A stretch of DNA of 64,000 nt, from contig OU452198.1 in the NCBI GenBank assembly GCA_911728435.2, positions 9,024,001 to 9,088,000 on the forward strand. The letters are read 5' to 3'. Numbering within the stretch: position 1 is the first letter of the stretch; every line of letters starts with the position of its first letter. The DNA comes from Apoderus coryli (taxonomy: Eukaryota > Arthropoda > Insecta > Coleoptera > Attelabidae). The position numbers and the translations under genes are program-made. Below the pieces are notes generated by a model. That model made no database searches, had not been told where the DNA came from, and saw only the letters and a program-made list of their open reading frames with translations. Of the stretch, positions 46,083 through 56,897 are shown in pieces.

Positions 46083-49000
46083 ATGATGAAGCTAATCTGG
46101 TTAACTTTATGTGCTGTCATTGTTTTGACAAATTTATTTGGTAAGCGACTTAATTGAATTTAAGCAACAGAAACAGTAGGATTAGATTATTAAAACATAC
46201 ATGGTGTCCTTAACTTAACGGAACGTGTGGTTATTTTCAAAATAGTTCATTTTTTAAAAGAAAAGCCGAGACACGTCAGTTTTGATTTATATATGCAGGT
46301 TTTGCCTCGTTATCGTCTTTTGGATGTGTCGCTTTGTGTTTAATGAAATAACAAAAATACCTAATTAATGTTGTGTTTGGGATGACTATATAGAGAAGTT
46401 GCTCAAAGTAGGCACCGTTAGCCGTCTGGCAATGGGCTAACCTTTTCAGAAACGACCGTTGCACGTTTTCTATGATCTCGGGAGTATCAATTGCATCTCG
46501 TTTTCAATGCGATGTCTTAATTATTGGTTCAAATCGGGCGATCTTGCTATGTGGCTGAACCATAACAAAATATATAGTCTGATTCCAGGTCGAATGGGCC
46601 AGACAGACATTTGTTTAGTAGAATAATTGACTTCGTCACATCATTGTACTCAGGACGCCTGCATTTATTTGACTTGATTTTCATTTTCAATTTTATTTAG
46701 TTGGTACGGTACAGCCTATTCAAGATTCCCTGATTCCCCTGCACTGTGCTGCCCTCTACTTGAGTCTCGAGAGGGTAGCACAAAACAGAAAAAAGGTACC
46801 TATATATCTCTACACTGTTAAAACAGAATTGTAAATTTACGTAAAATATAACTGTAATTTTTATTCAACCATTCCCTCACGTAATTTTCCACCTTGACTG
46901 TACAAATACAATATTAGTCGAAATATTACAATTTAAAATACCGCCACATTTAGTGTAAAAATACAATATTAAGGTAAAATTACAAATTAAAGTTACACTT
47001 AATTTGGTGTACAATTACACAATATCGTAAAACTACAAATGAAAATTACGCTGCATGTCATGTAAAAATACACTTATAAGATTAAAATTAGAACATAAAA
47101 GTACGCTTAGTTACGTGTACTTTTACACAAACGCTGTCTAAATAATACCAATATTTTAACGTATTTTTGCGGTAAGACCCGGAAATGTACAATGCTCGTA
47201 AAACAATAGTGGAATTTACTTATAATTTACAGTGTTCTTACATAAAAAATGGGGGAAAAATACCATTTTTGTACAGTAAGAACGTAATTATACGTAATTT
47301 TTTTGTACTTTCATGAATATTTATGTGAATTTACTGAAACTTTACCTGAATATTTCATTATACTTACCGTATTTGTACAACATTTTTAGGTGATCTATGT
47401 ATCCAGATAGTTTCTGTAGACCTGAAAATTTGTCCATACTGAAATGGAGTCAGATCTTTTGTGTGTGAAATGAAAATCAACACCACGAAAGAAATTTAAT
47501 AATCGCTCTATGCGTCAATAGTAAAACATGTTTCAAGGCTCCAAGCCTCATCATCAGTGGTTATTACATCAATTATTATATGACAAAGAGGAATATGTTA
47601 AAGTCTAGAAACAAGAAAGCACTGATATACCAAACGATATACTTAGTAGTATAACTCACTATTTCATGTAAAAAAAATGCATGAAAATATTGAAGTTTAA
47701 AATTACATAATTAAAGTTAAAAACTTATTATTTTATTGTATTTCTTTTATAAATCATTTCATATTGAAAATTTAGAAAAATCACCAATGATTCAAACGGC
47801 TGCCAATTCGTTAAACTAAAATGGCGACCATCTATACCGAAGGGCACTCTGTACTTCTGGTGGCAAAAATTGAGTGGAAAATCTGGAAGTTTGTTGTGGC
47901 GGAAGATGATTAACGTCCATTTATTGGATTTTCACCACTTTTTAAACCAAACGTAAACTGGAAAAAGTAAAGAAAAATTAAAAACAACTTTTTAACTTTT
48001 ATATAAAAACCACTGCAGCCTAAAAAATATTTCTCCTTTTAGGTTACAGTGGTTTTCACAACTTAAAAATTTTTCTTTACTTTCCCAGTATATATTTGGT
48101 TTAAAGAAAATGCATGTTGATATAAACACAGAATTATTACTTCACGATTTTTAATATTTCACGAAAATATAAATGCTATAAACATGCTAAACTAAAAACT
48201 AAAATTTCCTGCCATATTTTCCTAATAATAGGTACCTACCGCATACTTAACAAACAAACACGTAAATTCAGTCTTAGAAGTTTCTTACATTAGGCTAGAA
48301 AACATATCAAATGCGAATTTGAACAAATGTACTAGAAACGTTATACAAAAAAATGCAATTAAATATTAAGGAAGAAATGATTTACATAATTTTTTAACTT
48401 TCCCAAGTTTTAGGCAGTTACAATTTAAAATTTGTTGATTTTGAGCTGCCATATTTTCCTAATGTTATGTATCTACTATATTATACTTTGCAAACAAAAA
48501 CGTAAATATTCAGTCTTAGAAGTTTCTTACGTTAGGCACGAAAACATATACAATGCGAATTTTAACAAATATACTAGAAATGTTATACAAAAAAAAATTC
48601 AATTTAAAATTAAGGAAGAAATTATTTAACAGAATTTTTTAACATTTTCCAGATCTAGGTTAGAATTTAAAATTTGTTGATTTTGAGCTGCCATATTTGG
48701 CTAATAATAGGTACCTACTATACTATACTTAACAAACAAAAATAAGTTTCTTAAATTACAAAAAAAATCAATTAAAAATTAAGGAACAAATGACTATAAA
48801 CATGCATTGCATAGGTTTTATAAACACTAACCTGGTAAGTGCAGTTTGGCCGGGCGCATATAAAAATCTATCTGGGTGTATTTCTATGTAGATATTGATG
48901 GTACCTAATCATATTTTTTAACAGTATTACACTTTATCCTACAACATTAACAAATCATTTTTACTTACCTCGTGACTATAAGCACAGCTAATGTATGTAG

Positions 49001-51028
49001 ACGCGCTTATTATTAGAACCTCAAAAGACACTATTTCTCTGCAACCGTACACACCGCTGATATTTTGTTAACTTTTTGGACACAGCTTATTGTATTTAAT
49101 TTGTGTTTTAGGTTTATTAAATCAGTTGTTAAATAATAAATGTGCATTGTTTGTTTGATAACGCTGAATTGTAAAGGGTAAATGGCTGCTGTATATACTC
49201 GCATGCCTGCTGCGCTTGCGCTGTAAGGATGTTTTTACGAAAGTGTCGTAAAATTACTAGGAACCACTGAATAGTACTAAACGTAATGTGTAGATTTGCA
49301 GGGAAAACGAAAATTTTCGATACGATTTGAATCCACACAAATTATATCGTGAAATCACATTTCGGTAATGCGTTTTTACGATATTACTAAGGAAAAATAC
49401 GTGATCTGGGTAAATTATCGGCAATATTCGCGAATATTTAAGATTTACCTAATATTACATAAAAAAACATGTATGTTTACTACAAACCTTACGTATTTTT
49501 CACCCAATTTTTAACAGTGTAGCTTAGCCTCTACATCTAGGTTCCGCTCTGGCGCTGTTCCGCATTTCAGGGTTCCCCAACATGAGTTGTTTGTTTTGTT
49601 GTCAATTTTCCTTTGCGATATTAAAATAATATTAAGAACATTATATATTGTATACTCGTATGTGTTTCACTTTGAAATACAGGGCGATTTGTGAAATTGC
49701 CAAATCCTATTTTCTTAAATATTTCGAAAACTGTTGATTTTTGAGAGAAAGTTTTAAATCAAAAGTTTAATGGTTCTAACTTCTAATACGTCTATAACAT
49801 GGCACTTTCAAAATAAACACGTTTTAACGTTTCGTTTTGCAGCTGCCACCATCAACTTTGTTTTTTCAAATACAGACCTGCATTTTTATTTGTCACTACC
49901 TTTAAAACAAAGTATAACTCAAGTACGGTTTCTGACGTTTCGATTCGACAGCAGTCATCATCAATGATTTTTCCTTAATACAGACCTGCATTATTTTTTG
50001 CTTAGCTAAAATACGAAATGTGTTACTACATAATGCCCTTTAAAATACTTTATTTTGGCTCAAAAAATAATGCAGGTCTGTGTCACGGAAAAATCATTGA
50101 TGATACTATCGAGTCGAAACGTCGCGATCAGACTTGTTATACCTTATTTTCAAGATAGTGACAAACCATTTTAGAAAACAGAAATGCAGGTCCGAATTAA
50201 AAAAAAAAAACAAAGTTGAAGGTGGCAGCTGTAAGGCAAAACAGCGGATGTTAGTTTTGAAACTGCCGTCCTATAGACATATTTATTAGAACTCTTTATT
50301 TTATTAACAAACAGTTCCTCCGGTGTTGTTACTTACAGAAAATTTAGACGATATATTTATACACCCTAATCAATGGACTATAAAAAAAACTGTTCTAATC
50401 AAGCTCAATAAGCACCGACTTAATTAGACGGCATGTACAATGTAATAATGGAAACATACACACCTCGACTGGTTCTCAACGTTGCCAAATTTACTTGTTC
50501 ATGGATTCTCTAAAGGAGGCTGTGGCTCGTACGTCATTTTCTCAGACGTGTTCCTCAGCAAAAAACCCGAGCGACGTCCATCTTATGTGGAAATACATCC
50601 ATATTTAATAAAAGCAAATCATTTGACTGTAAATGTGGTTGATTCATTAAAGATTTGACAACATGTGACCCGCTGGAGTGTTACGATTGCAATGCTAATA
50701 CAGCTATGGAATGTAAAGCGAACAACAAAGTAAAATGTGCGAAGGGTGAAGTATGTTACATGTTGAGCGGATGGAGGAAACCAATTCCTGGTAATAACAG
50801 ACATCGTACAAATATGTTAGCTATACTTATTCTTTTCTGTTTTCCTCCAAATTAGGTGAAGATCTACCAGAGGCAGAATACATGCGCGGTTGTGACTCTA
50901 AAGATGTGTGCAAGGAGTCAGTAAAGGCAGTAGATGGTGGTTCTCCAGAGAACTTACATTGCCAAACATGCGACAAAAGTCTATGTAATGGTGGAGATTT
51001 CATACTTTTAACGTTACCATTCATTTAA
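46083..51028 (+). CDS. Ly6/uPAR-like secreted protein, copy C (intact)
   Basis: Exon 1 (46083-46140) encodes the signal peptide MMKLIWLTLCAVIVLTNLF and ends G/GTAAGC. Intron 1 is 4,512 nt and contains a 2.7-kb transposon. Exon 2 is 50653-50790, intron 2 is 65 nt with TTAG/GT, and exon 3 is 50856-51028 with TAA at 51026-51028. The joined frame is 122 residues. The mature part reads LTTCDPLECYDCNANTAMEC to KVKCAKGEVCYMLSGW, then RGCDSKDVCKES and LHCQTCDKSLCNGG. Ten cysteines in Ly6/uPAR order predict a five-disulfide three-finger fold, secreted and without a GPI tail. Against copies A and B, a deletion of roughly 50 bp after LLT removes the old stop, so the tail is LPFI. AATAAA lies at 51043. 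Small insect Ly6 proteins act outside the cell or at membranes; the specific role is unknown. Confidence 0.75.
46276..46530 (-). pseudogene. Mariner-like transposase C-terminal relic, unit B
   Basis: Duplicate of the relic at 39923-40180; reads ENVQRSFLKRLAHCQTANG and AYFEQLL, with a few substitutions. Confidence 0.5.
47943..48106. repeat. Palindrome inside the CACTGTT element
   Basis: TTAAACCAAACGTAAACTGG ... ACCACTGCAGCCTAAAAA on the left and its diverged complement on the right form arms of about 75 bp. Confidence 0.6.
48195..48790. repeat. Tandem repeat, about 240-bp period, 2.5 copies
   Basis: CTGCCATATTTTCCTAAT starts near 48210 and 48448 and, as CTGCCATATTTGGCTAAT, near 48690. Each is followed by an AACAAACAAA(A/C)ACGTAA-type block, the third shortened. 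Confidence 0.7.
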
Positions 51029-52519
51029 TTTATGTAATATACAATAAATAAATGATTTACCAATGCGACCATGCATATTGTATTCTGCTGTTTTATTTAG
51101 AGTTCTAAGGGCGGTGTCCCACCGGAAAACAAATCGATCTGTATATTGAAAACTATACCGGGTGTGCAGATAAGAATGACGCCGGCTCTATCTCGATAAC
51201 TATTCATGTTACGGTTTTAGGAATATTTTATTTTTTATTAAAAGCGAACAAGGGAAACCGCTGCAAATAGTTTTGGTTTCCTAAAATGTCCGCTAGAGGG
51301 CGTAAATTTAACTCTAAATTTAAAAACACTGATTATTTAAAAATATACTTATATTACGTAAGTGTAAAACTTAATGAGAATGATCTAACTACAATTCTAA
51401 AACTTTTTCATATTTTTTTTTTATACCTTCTTAAATAAATGGTGGAGGAGCCGGAGAATGTTGGTTTGTAAAAAATATTTAACTTTTTGACGCATAGTCC
51501 GATTTTAATAAAATTCGGCTCAATGTAAAGATAGTATTTGGGAGTATCAAAAAAGTATTGGTACTTTAATTTATTTTTTATATATAGCCGCTAGATGGAG
51601 CTACACAACAATCTTTCTGATTTTGTCAATTTTCTTAGAAAAATCAATTGCAATATAATACTATTAGTAATCAATAGATGGAAAGAGCATATAATAATAA
51701 AGAAAACAGTGAAAACCGGAAGACTCTATCTTTTTCCTGTCCATGTAAATGATTGAATATATTTTTGCCTAAATTTAACATTCAATATTTTTTTACACAA
51801 CTTTGGGTTGGGTTGGGGAATTTAGCAGCGACATTAGAGTTGCCACGAAACGAGACGAGATAAGGCTTTGTCTCGTCTCGTCTCAAAATTTTGAAATAAT
51901 GTTTTTCGAGACGAGACGAGACAGGTTTAACACGAGACCAGACTAAAGTTCGTCTCGTCTCGTCTCGTTTGTATTAGTAACAAAATATATAGACATTAGG
52001 AAAGACTTTTTCGATGTGAGGCCAATCCGTCTCCAATCTAATAATAAAATATCTAGACATCAAAGAAAAACATCACATCCAAAATACATAATTCAGAATA
52101 TAATATATAGGGCTGCCCTATAAAGTTTTAAACAAAGTAAAAAATTTTAAATTTTAACTAAAATTAAATTTTCTGAGGGTATAAGTGCAATAAACTGGGG
52201 TGAAGAAATGTAAAGCCAATCATACCAAAAATTTGAAACAATTTATTGTGAACAATATGCACCAATTAGGCCAATTCCACCCGTACAAGAAACTGAAGAA
52301 ATATCTTGCTCAGATGAAGACATGGACATTGAATTTATATTCAAAAAGGCTACTCCTCAACCCGAAAATGAAGAATTTTGGAAACAAGAGCTAAACGCAT
52401 ACTTTTATTCAGAGAGAGCAACAAAAGGGGAATCATTGTTGGCATGGTGGAAAAGAAATGAATTGCGTTATCCCCACATTGCGACGATGGCAAGAGACTT
52501 ATTAACTATTACCGCAACA
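50147..52519. repeat. Segmental duplication, unit C (truncated)
   Basis: Starts at TTTTCAAGATAGTGACAAAC, includes exons 2-3 of gene C and a shortened hAT copy, then stops at about 52519 within the hAT transposase. It joins an inverted copy of the 38866-38990 repeat. It lacks the promoter/exon 1 segment of the other units. Confidence 0.75.
51835..52519 (+). mobile_element. hAT-type transposon, truncated copy in unit C
   Basis: Left end TAGAGTTGCC after GCGACAT, with GAGAC/GTCTC blocks to about 51972. An internal deletion at about 52197 removes the first transposase remnant. The open frame at 52322-52540 keeps PENEEFWKQELNAYFYSERA to WWKRNELRYPHIATMARDLL without the stop seen in unit A. The right end is missing. 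Confidence 0.75.
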
Positions 52520-52520
52520 T

Positions 52521-52650
52521 TCACTTTTAAAGCCCTCTAGCGCACAAACCAAGCAATTTTGTATATAGATAAGTTGACCTAAATAATCATATTTTCGGCC
52601 AAGGAATTTGTGGTATTCCGTTGTACACGTCATTTCCGGATACCCTGTAG
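52521..52650 (-). repeat. Inverted copy of the 38866-38990 repeat
   Basis: The complement reads ACAGGGTATCCGGAAATGAC onward and matches 38866-38990, ending in the ACTTTTAAAG block. It has an added CCTCTA. Confidence 0.6.
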
Positions 52651-53825
52651 AGTGCTACTCATACCGGGCAGTATACATTCGCCTCGGTCTCTCATAGCCT
52701 AACCAAATTGAGATTGCAAATTTTGTTTACTTGGGTGTATGTAGGTCGACCAGGAGCATTTAACAAAAATGTTTTTAAATATACCGGGTGTCTCAGAAAA
52801 GTGTGGCATATCAAAGTTATATTTTTTTTAAATGGAACACCCAGTATTTTTTAAATTTTGTGAAGACTTTGGATAAAATAAAGTAAAGTTATTGTTATGA
52901 TCCCTATATCTAAATCTACCCATTTGGCCAATTTTTGCGTTTTTTGCAAAAAATAGGATCATTTTGAAAAACATTCTGTGCGAACTATAGAATTCTATAC
53001 GACACACTGCTGGACTATTTACATTAAATGACATAAAAATATTCTAGGTCTTGAAAAAATTGCACTGGAAAGAGTTTTTCACTATATAGAGTTTCACTAT
53101 AAACAGTGTCGACTGTATAATATCTTAATATATGTGCAAATTCTGCTATTTCGCAAAACCCCATCGTTAAAAATATGAAACACCATTTTTGTCGATCTAT
53201 TTCAAATATCAGTATCATCTCCATTTATTTTTAAAATATTATTTTGTTTTAATAAACAGTTTGCATAAACGCACCAGTAAACAATGGAAAAAACAGCCAC
53301 ATCCATCGTATTTTGGAAGAATATTATATACTTTTTAGTTTGTTGTTTTATGAGTGCATATAATGTTTTGAAACTATGAATATATCCTCAAATCGATATC
53401 TAGCAGGCTGTGATATATTATTGCCACGAAAAGCTAATAGAACTGCGGCTCTATTATATGCCACATCTGAAACAAAAGATGATATGAATAGAATGCTGGT
53501 ATTCTATGCCGCGTTCCGGAATAATAGAAATTACGTCAGTAGCGTAGACAATTAATTTGTGAATTTGTTGGAAGAAATGTTTCAAACAACTAGAACAATT
53601 TTAAAGTTTGAATATTTGGAAGATGCATAGCTCTCTGACAAGGAAATGATGTAAACACCAGCCAGATCGTCAGTGTAGCTAATCTAGATCGCTGTTTTGT
53701 CCAAAAAAATGTTAGCTTGTGAAAAACACAGGATTTTAATGCAGTATGGATACTTTGTATACTGATGAGGAGAGGAAAGTAATCAATTATCAAAGAGGAG
53801 CGGAATTTCTTAAATAATGTTCATA
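52651..53825. other. No recognisable gene; element edges at about 52784 and 52842
   Basis: TACCGGGTGTCTCAG at 52783 and AATGGAACACCCAGTA at 52839 face each other and look like ends of a very short or collapsed TA-type element. The rest is AT-rich without coding matches. Confidence 0.4.
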
Positions 53826-54042
53826 ATAAATAAATAAATAGTTCTTTATTTCCAACAGGGTACAACCCCAATTACAGGAAACATAATCACATTACATCCG
53901 TGTCCATATAAAGAACAAAAAAAAAATATATTTTGATACAAAAAATGAATGAATGAGAATTAAAAAAAGAGAACAGAAAAAACAGAATAAACCATCAAAA
54001 CATAATTCAATATAATAACAGAAACTACAAATAAGTAGGTAT

Positions 54043-54279
54043 CTACTCTAACTCACCAAAACAAGCCTGACATTGTGGCAACAATATTCGCGAGCGTGCT
54101 GTGGTTATATCAAGCAAGTGCGATACTCTGTTAAAACCGTCACAAATATAGTGTACAGGAGACTGAAGCATTATGTTGGTACGACAAGGATCCTCGTAAA
54201 ATGTGAACCTAAGCCTGCCAGCCTGTCGTGGTATTAGAAAATTCAGTTTAGACAATAAATACTCAGTCTGTTGAGCCAT
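54043..54279 (-). pseudogene. C-terminal end of the same retrotransposon protein
   Basis: Reads EYLLSKLNFLIPRQAGRLRF to YICDGFNRVSHLLD, the usual last block of jockey/CR1 polyproteins ('R....F..P..RTN......P..ric..yN'), out of frame with the main ORF. The 3' non-coding part runs on to 53826. Confidence 0.6.
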
Positions 54280-54442
54280 GCAATAGACTGTGCAAAAACT
54301 TAACGGCTAGCAGTCTTCGACGGCTTTCCAGTGAGGTCTCCCCGCACTCGTATAGTAAAATCTGATACTCGGCCTCCCCTCTGCGGATAAACACCATGAT
54401 CCCTAAATATCAAATATTTCAGAAATCTTCGATGCACCGCGT

Positions 54443-55897
54443 TTAGAGTCTCAGCGAGACGTGCTCCACATGAGCCACAAAGGAGAAACGCTCATCAAAA
54501 TAAACACCCAAGTCCCAGAGAACCGTCTCTCGATTCAAGACAGAACCGTCAATGTAATAATTAAAAGTAATTCTATTGTCTTTTCTCGTATAGGTCACCA
54601 CATTACACTTGTCTATATTCAGATGCAACTTGTTTCTATCACACCAGTCTGCAAGAAAATGCAAGCATCTTTGAAGATACAAACAGTCGTCGTGGCTACG
54701 AATTTCATGAACAAGTTTTAAGTCGTCGGCAAACAGTAGCCCATTGCATAACACACAATCGAAAATGTCGTTAATAAAAATAATAAACAGCAATGGACCT
54801 AAGTTGGATCCCTGTGGTACGCCTGATGTAGGTACAAACTTGAATGACTTATACGCTTCATATTTCACAAACTGGCGACGGTCCAATAGATAAGATTTAA
54901 GTAGGCCGACCAACCCCGACGAAAAACCAAAATTTTCAAGCTTTCTCAATAGAACATAGTGGTCGATCTGATCAAAGGCTTTTCTGAAATCCGTATACAC
55001 TACATCAATTTGACCACGCGTGTCCAAGACTTCACAAACATGCTGTGAAGAGCAAGCCAAGTTTGTCGCGCATGATCTGCCAGAGAAAAAGCCATGTTGT
55101 TTAGTTGTAATAGAATTTTTAACAGTGGAGAATATATATTGATACAACACTATTTGAAACAATTTAGAAAAATTACACAAAATTGAAATAGGTCTATAAT
55201 TAGTAATGATACTAGGGTCTCCCTTCTTCAGAATTGGAATTACTCTTGCAGTTTTCCACAAGTCCGGAAATGTGCTAGTTCGTAGAATTAAATTAAAAAT
55301 ATGACACAAGGGATTAGATAAAGGATAAATACAGTCCTTTACAACAAAACTGGGCACACCGTCCGCTCCAGACGTAGGTTTAGGCTTCAGTTTGTTACTT
55401 GCATTGATAATGTCCTCAGCCGTCACTCGATGAATACACCCCGGATCACAATTACTGCCAATGGCATCCGGCAAAGTCTCAGTATGCTGAGGGTTTGAAT
55501 CCACATAAACACTCTGAAAGTAATTAGCAAAAGCGTCAACAATTAGCCGCGGATCATCATACTCTGAAGCGTCATCCCTGATTACACCTGGAATTCTGGA
55601 ATTACCACGTTTGTTATTTATATAAGACCAAAATCCAGCCGGATCGCGTTGCAAATCTCTCTCGATAGTTGACAGATATGTGCTAAAATCAGTCGTTATC
55701 TGAGATTTGATCAAGCGCCTCAACTCAACGTATTTAGACCTGTAATAATCAGATCCAAGCTTTCTATAGTTTCTATAAGTGTTTTCTTTGTTAAAAATAT
55801 TCAGAATTAACTCAGCAGAGTACCAGACTGGAAATCGCCTATGCCGTTTGGATTTATAAGGAACGCACTGTTCAAAAATAATGAACTCTAAAATCAA
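54443..55897 (-). CDS. Reverse transcriptase ORF of a jockey/CR1-type retrotransposon (484 codons, truncated)
   Basis: The frame is open from a stop at 55903-55901; the first in-frame codon usable as a start is TTG, so the true N-terminus (endonuclease) is lost by 5' truncation. It begins in the linker (CVPYKSKRHRRFPVWYS, residues 11-27). The reverse-transcriptase domain covers about residues 170-440: TSGADGVPSF (175-184), YRPISIL (234-240), YTDFRKAFD with catalytic Asp303, SGVPQGSNLGPLLF (358-371) and FADD (389-392). DLGV (462-465) follows. The frame ends soon after, where an internal deletion and frameshift precede the tail (VHRRFLKYLIF at about 54450-54418, then the frame at 54279-54043). 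The catalytic residues look intact, so this is a fairly young copy, but it cannot retrotranspose without the endonuclease. It is the longest ORF in the window. Confidence 0.8.
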   Translation of the reverse strand: MILEFIIFEQCVPYKSKRHRRFPVWYSAELILNIFNKENTYRNYRKLGSDYYRSKYVELRRLIKSQITTDFSTYLSTIERDLQRDPAGFWSYINNKRGNSRIPGVIRDDASEYDDPRLIVDAFANYFQSVYVDSNPQHTETLPDAIGSNCDPGCIHRVTAEDIINASNKLKPKPTSGADGVPSFVVKDCIYPLSNPLCHIFNLILRTSTFPDLWKTARVIPILKKGDPSIITNYRPISILCNFSKLFQIVLYQYIFSTVKNSITTKQHGFFSGRSCATNLACSSQHVCEVLDTRGQIDVVYTDFRKAFDQIDHYVLLRKLENFGFSSGLVGLLKSYLLDRRQFVKYEAYKSFKFVPTSGVPQGSNLGPLLFIIFINDIFDCVLCNGLLFADDLKLVHEIRSHDDCLYLQRCLHFLADWCDRNKLHLNIDKCNVVTYTRKDNRITFNYYIDGSVLNRETVLWDLGVYFDERFSFVAHVEHVSLRL

Positions 55898-55905
55898 ACA
55901 CTAGT

Positions 55906-56897
55906 TTAAGACTCACATACTTAAACTCTTTAATCCTTCATATAAGAAAAAATAATGAAGGTGTCCCACCAAGAACCAAATCGATCTGTATATAGAAAAT
56001 TTGGCAGTGTAACTATGGCAACAAGGGCAGATGAAGTAAAATTGCTATAAGTTATAGACACTTCCGGTTATATATTATGTAATGTTGTTAATACATATTG
56101 CGAAGAATCTTCTTCTCTGTTGCTGAAAGTTTTCTTTCGTGAACTGTATGTCGGTATATTGAAAATAATATTGCGTTATTGTTAATTTTTATACGTTTAA
56201 TCACACATATTATCTACTGTTATAAAAACATGTATTGACCAACTGATTGTAAGGGTAATAACAGTAAATTCAAATAAAACAGCTTTTTTTATCTTCGACT
56301 ATTCTCTAACAATACAATCATCTAACTGACTAAAAGTTCACTTCCCTTTCGGCATCCAAATTAAAACCCGCACATTCAGCCTTTTTCAAAATATTAGTCG
56401 TTGACATGTTTAGAGAGTTAACATAAACAAAAAAGAAACAGAAAGCACTCTTGGGTTATATGATATAATGATTGAAATATAACGAATAACACACTAAGTA
56501 TAATATGAAGTGTGTTAAAATAAACAAGTTGCAGGTAATCGAATAGTACAATGCCCTTATATATTAAAATATTATAACATGATTTATATGAAAATGTGAA
56601 TATTAACTTATTAAATAACAAATGCATCAGCGTTAACAAATGTATTAATCTCCTTACGTAAAACTTTTTTTTAAATGTTTTATGTTAAAAATAAATCGCA
56701 TATTCTTTAATTACTATGTTAAATATTGTTAAATCATTAACATTTTTGTCAATAAATCAGATTACTCATTACCTCAGCCTTATTACACTTTTTATTCTTG
56801 TAAATCATTAAAATTAAAAGGAAAAAGTTATATTTCAAAAATTGAGTCAACTATATTGCATTGCATTGCTGAAAGTTTTGGGGTTACACAACCCATT
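55906..56897. other. No gene; short match to Ly6-unit 3' flank at 55958-56000
   Basis: GTGTCCCACCAAGAACCAAA and the next 30 bp resemble the sequence after the Ly6-like genes (36030, 43973, 51113). The rest is AT-rich with no coding match. Confidence 0.45.

Larger units (their letters stand above)
46813..49519. mobile_element. 2.7-kb CACTGTT-ended DNA element in intron 1 of gene C
   Basis: The TATCTCTAGCTTAGCC site of unit A is split here, with TA duplicated (46811-46812 and 49520-49521). Ends CACTGTTAAAA are inverted on both sides. The outer parts (about 46830-47400 and 49330-49510) are dense in short runs such as TACGTAA, GTAAAAATAC and TTTACGT. The middle has a palindrome (47943-48106) and a tandem repeat (48195-48790). 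No transposase was found. The superfamily is not assigned. Confidence 0.75.
41098..50146. repeat. Segmental duplication, unit B
   Basis: Same order as unit A, but enlarged by a P-like element (41191-43044), a 181-bp MITE (44105-44285) and a 2.7-kb CACTGTT element (46813-49519). A deletion at about 45799 removes what corresponds to unit A 37630-39445, including the hAT right end. Confidence 0.8.
53826..55905 (-). mobile_element. 5'-truncated jockey/CR1-type non-LTR retrotransposon
   Basis: Runs on the minus strand from about 55905 to a short TTTATT repeat at 53826-53841, a simple-repeat 3' end. It carries the reverse-transcriptase ORF (54443-55897) and its C-terminal remainder (54043-54279). 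A fragment resembling the Ly6-unit 3' flank follows at 55958. No clear target duplication. Confidence 0.75.

Noticed and set aside
54461..54721. 86-codon plus-strand frame
   Set aside because: It lies antisense within the reverse-transcriptase ORF.
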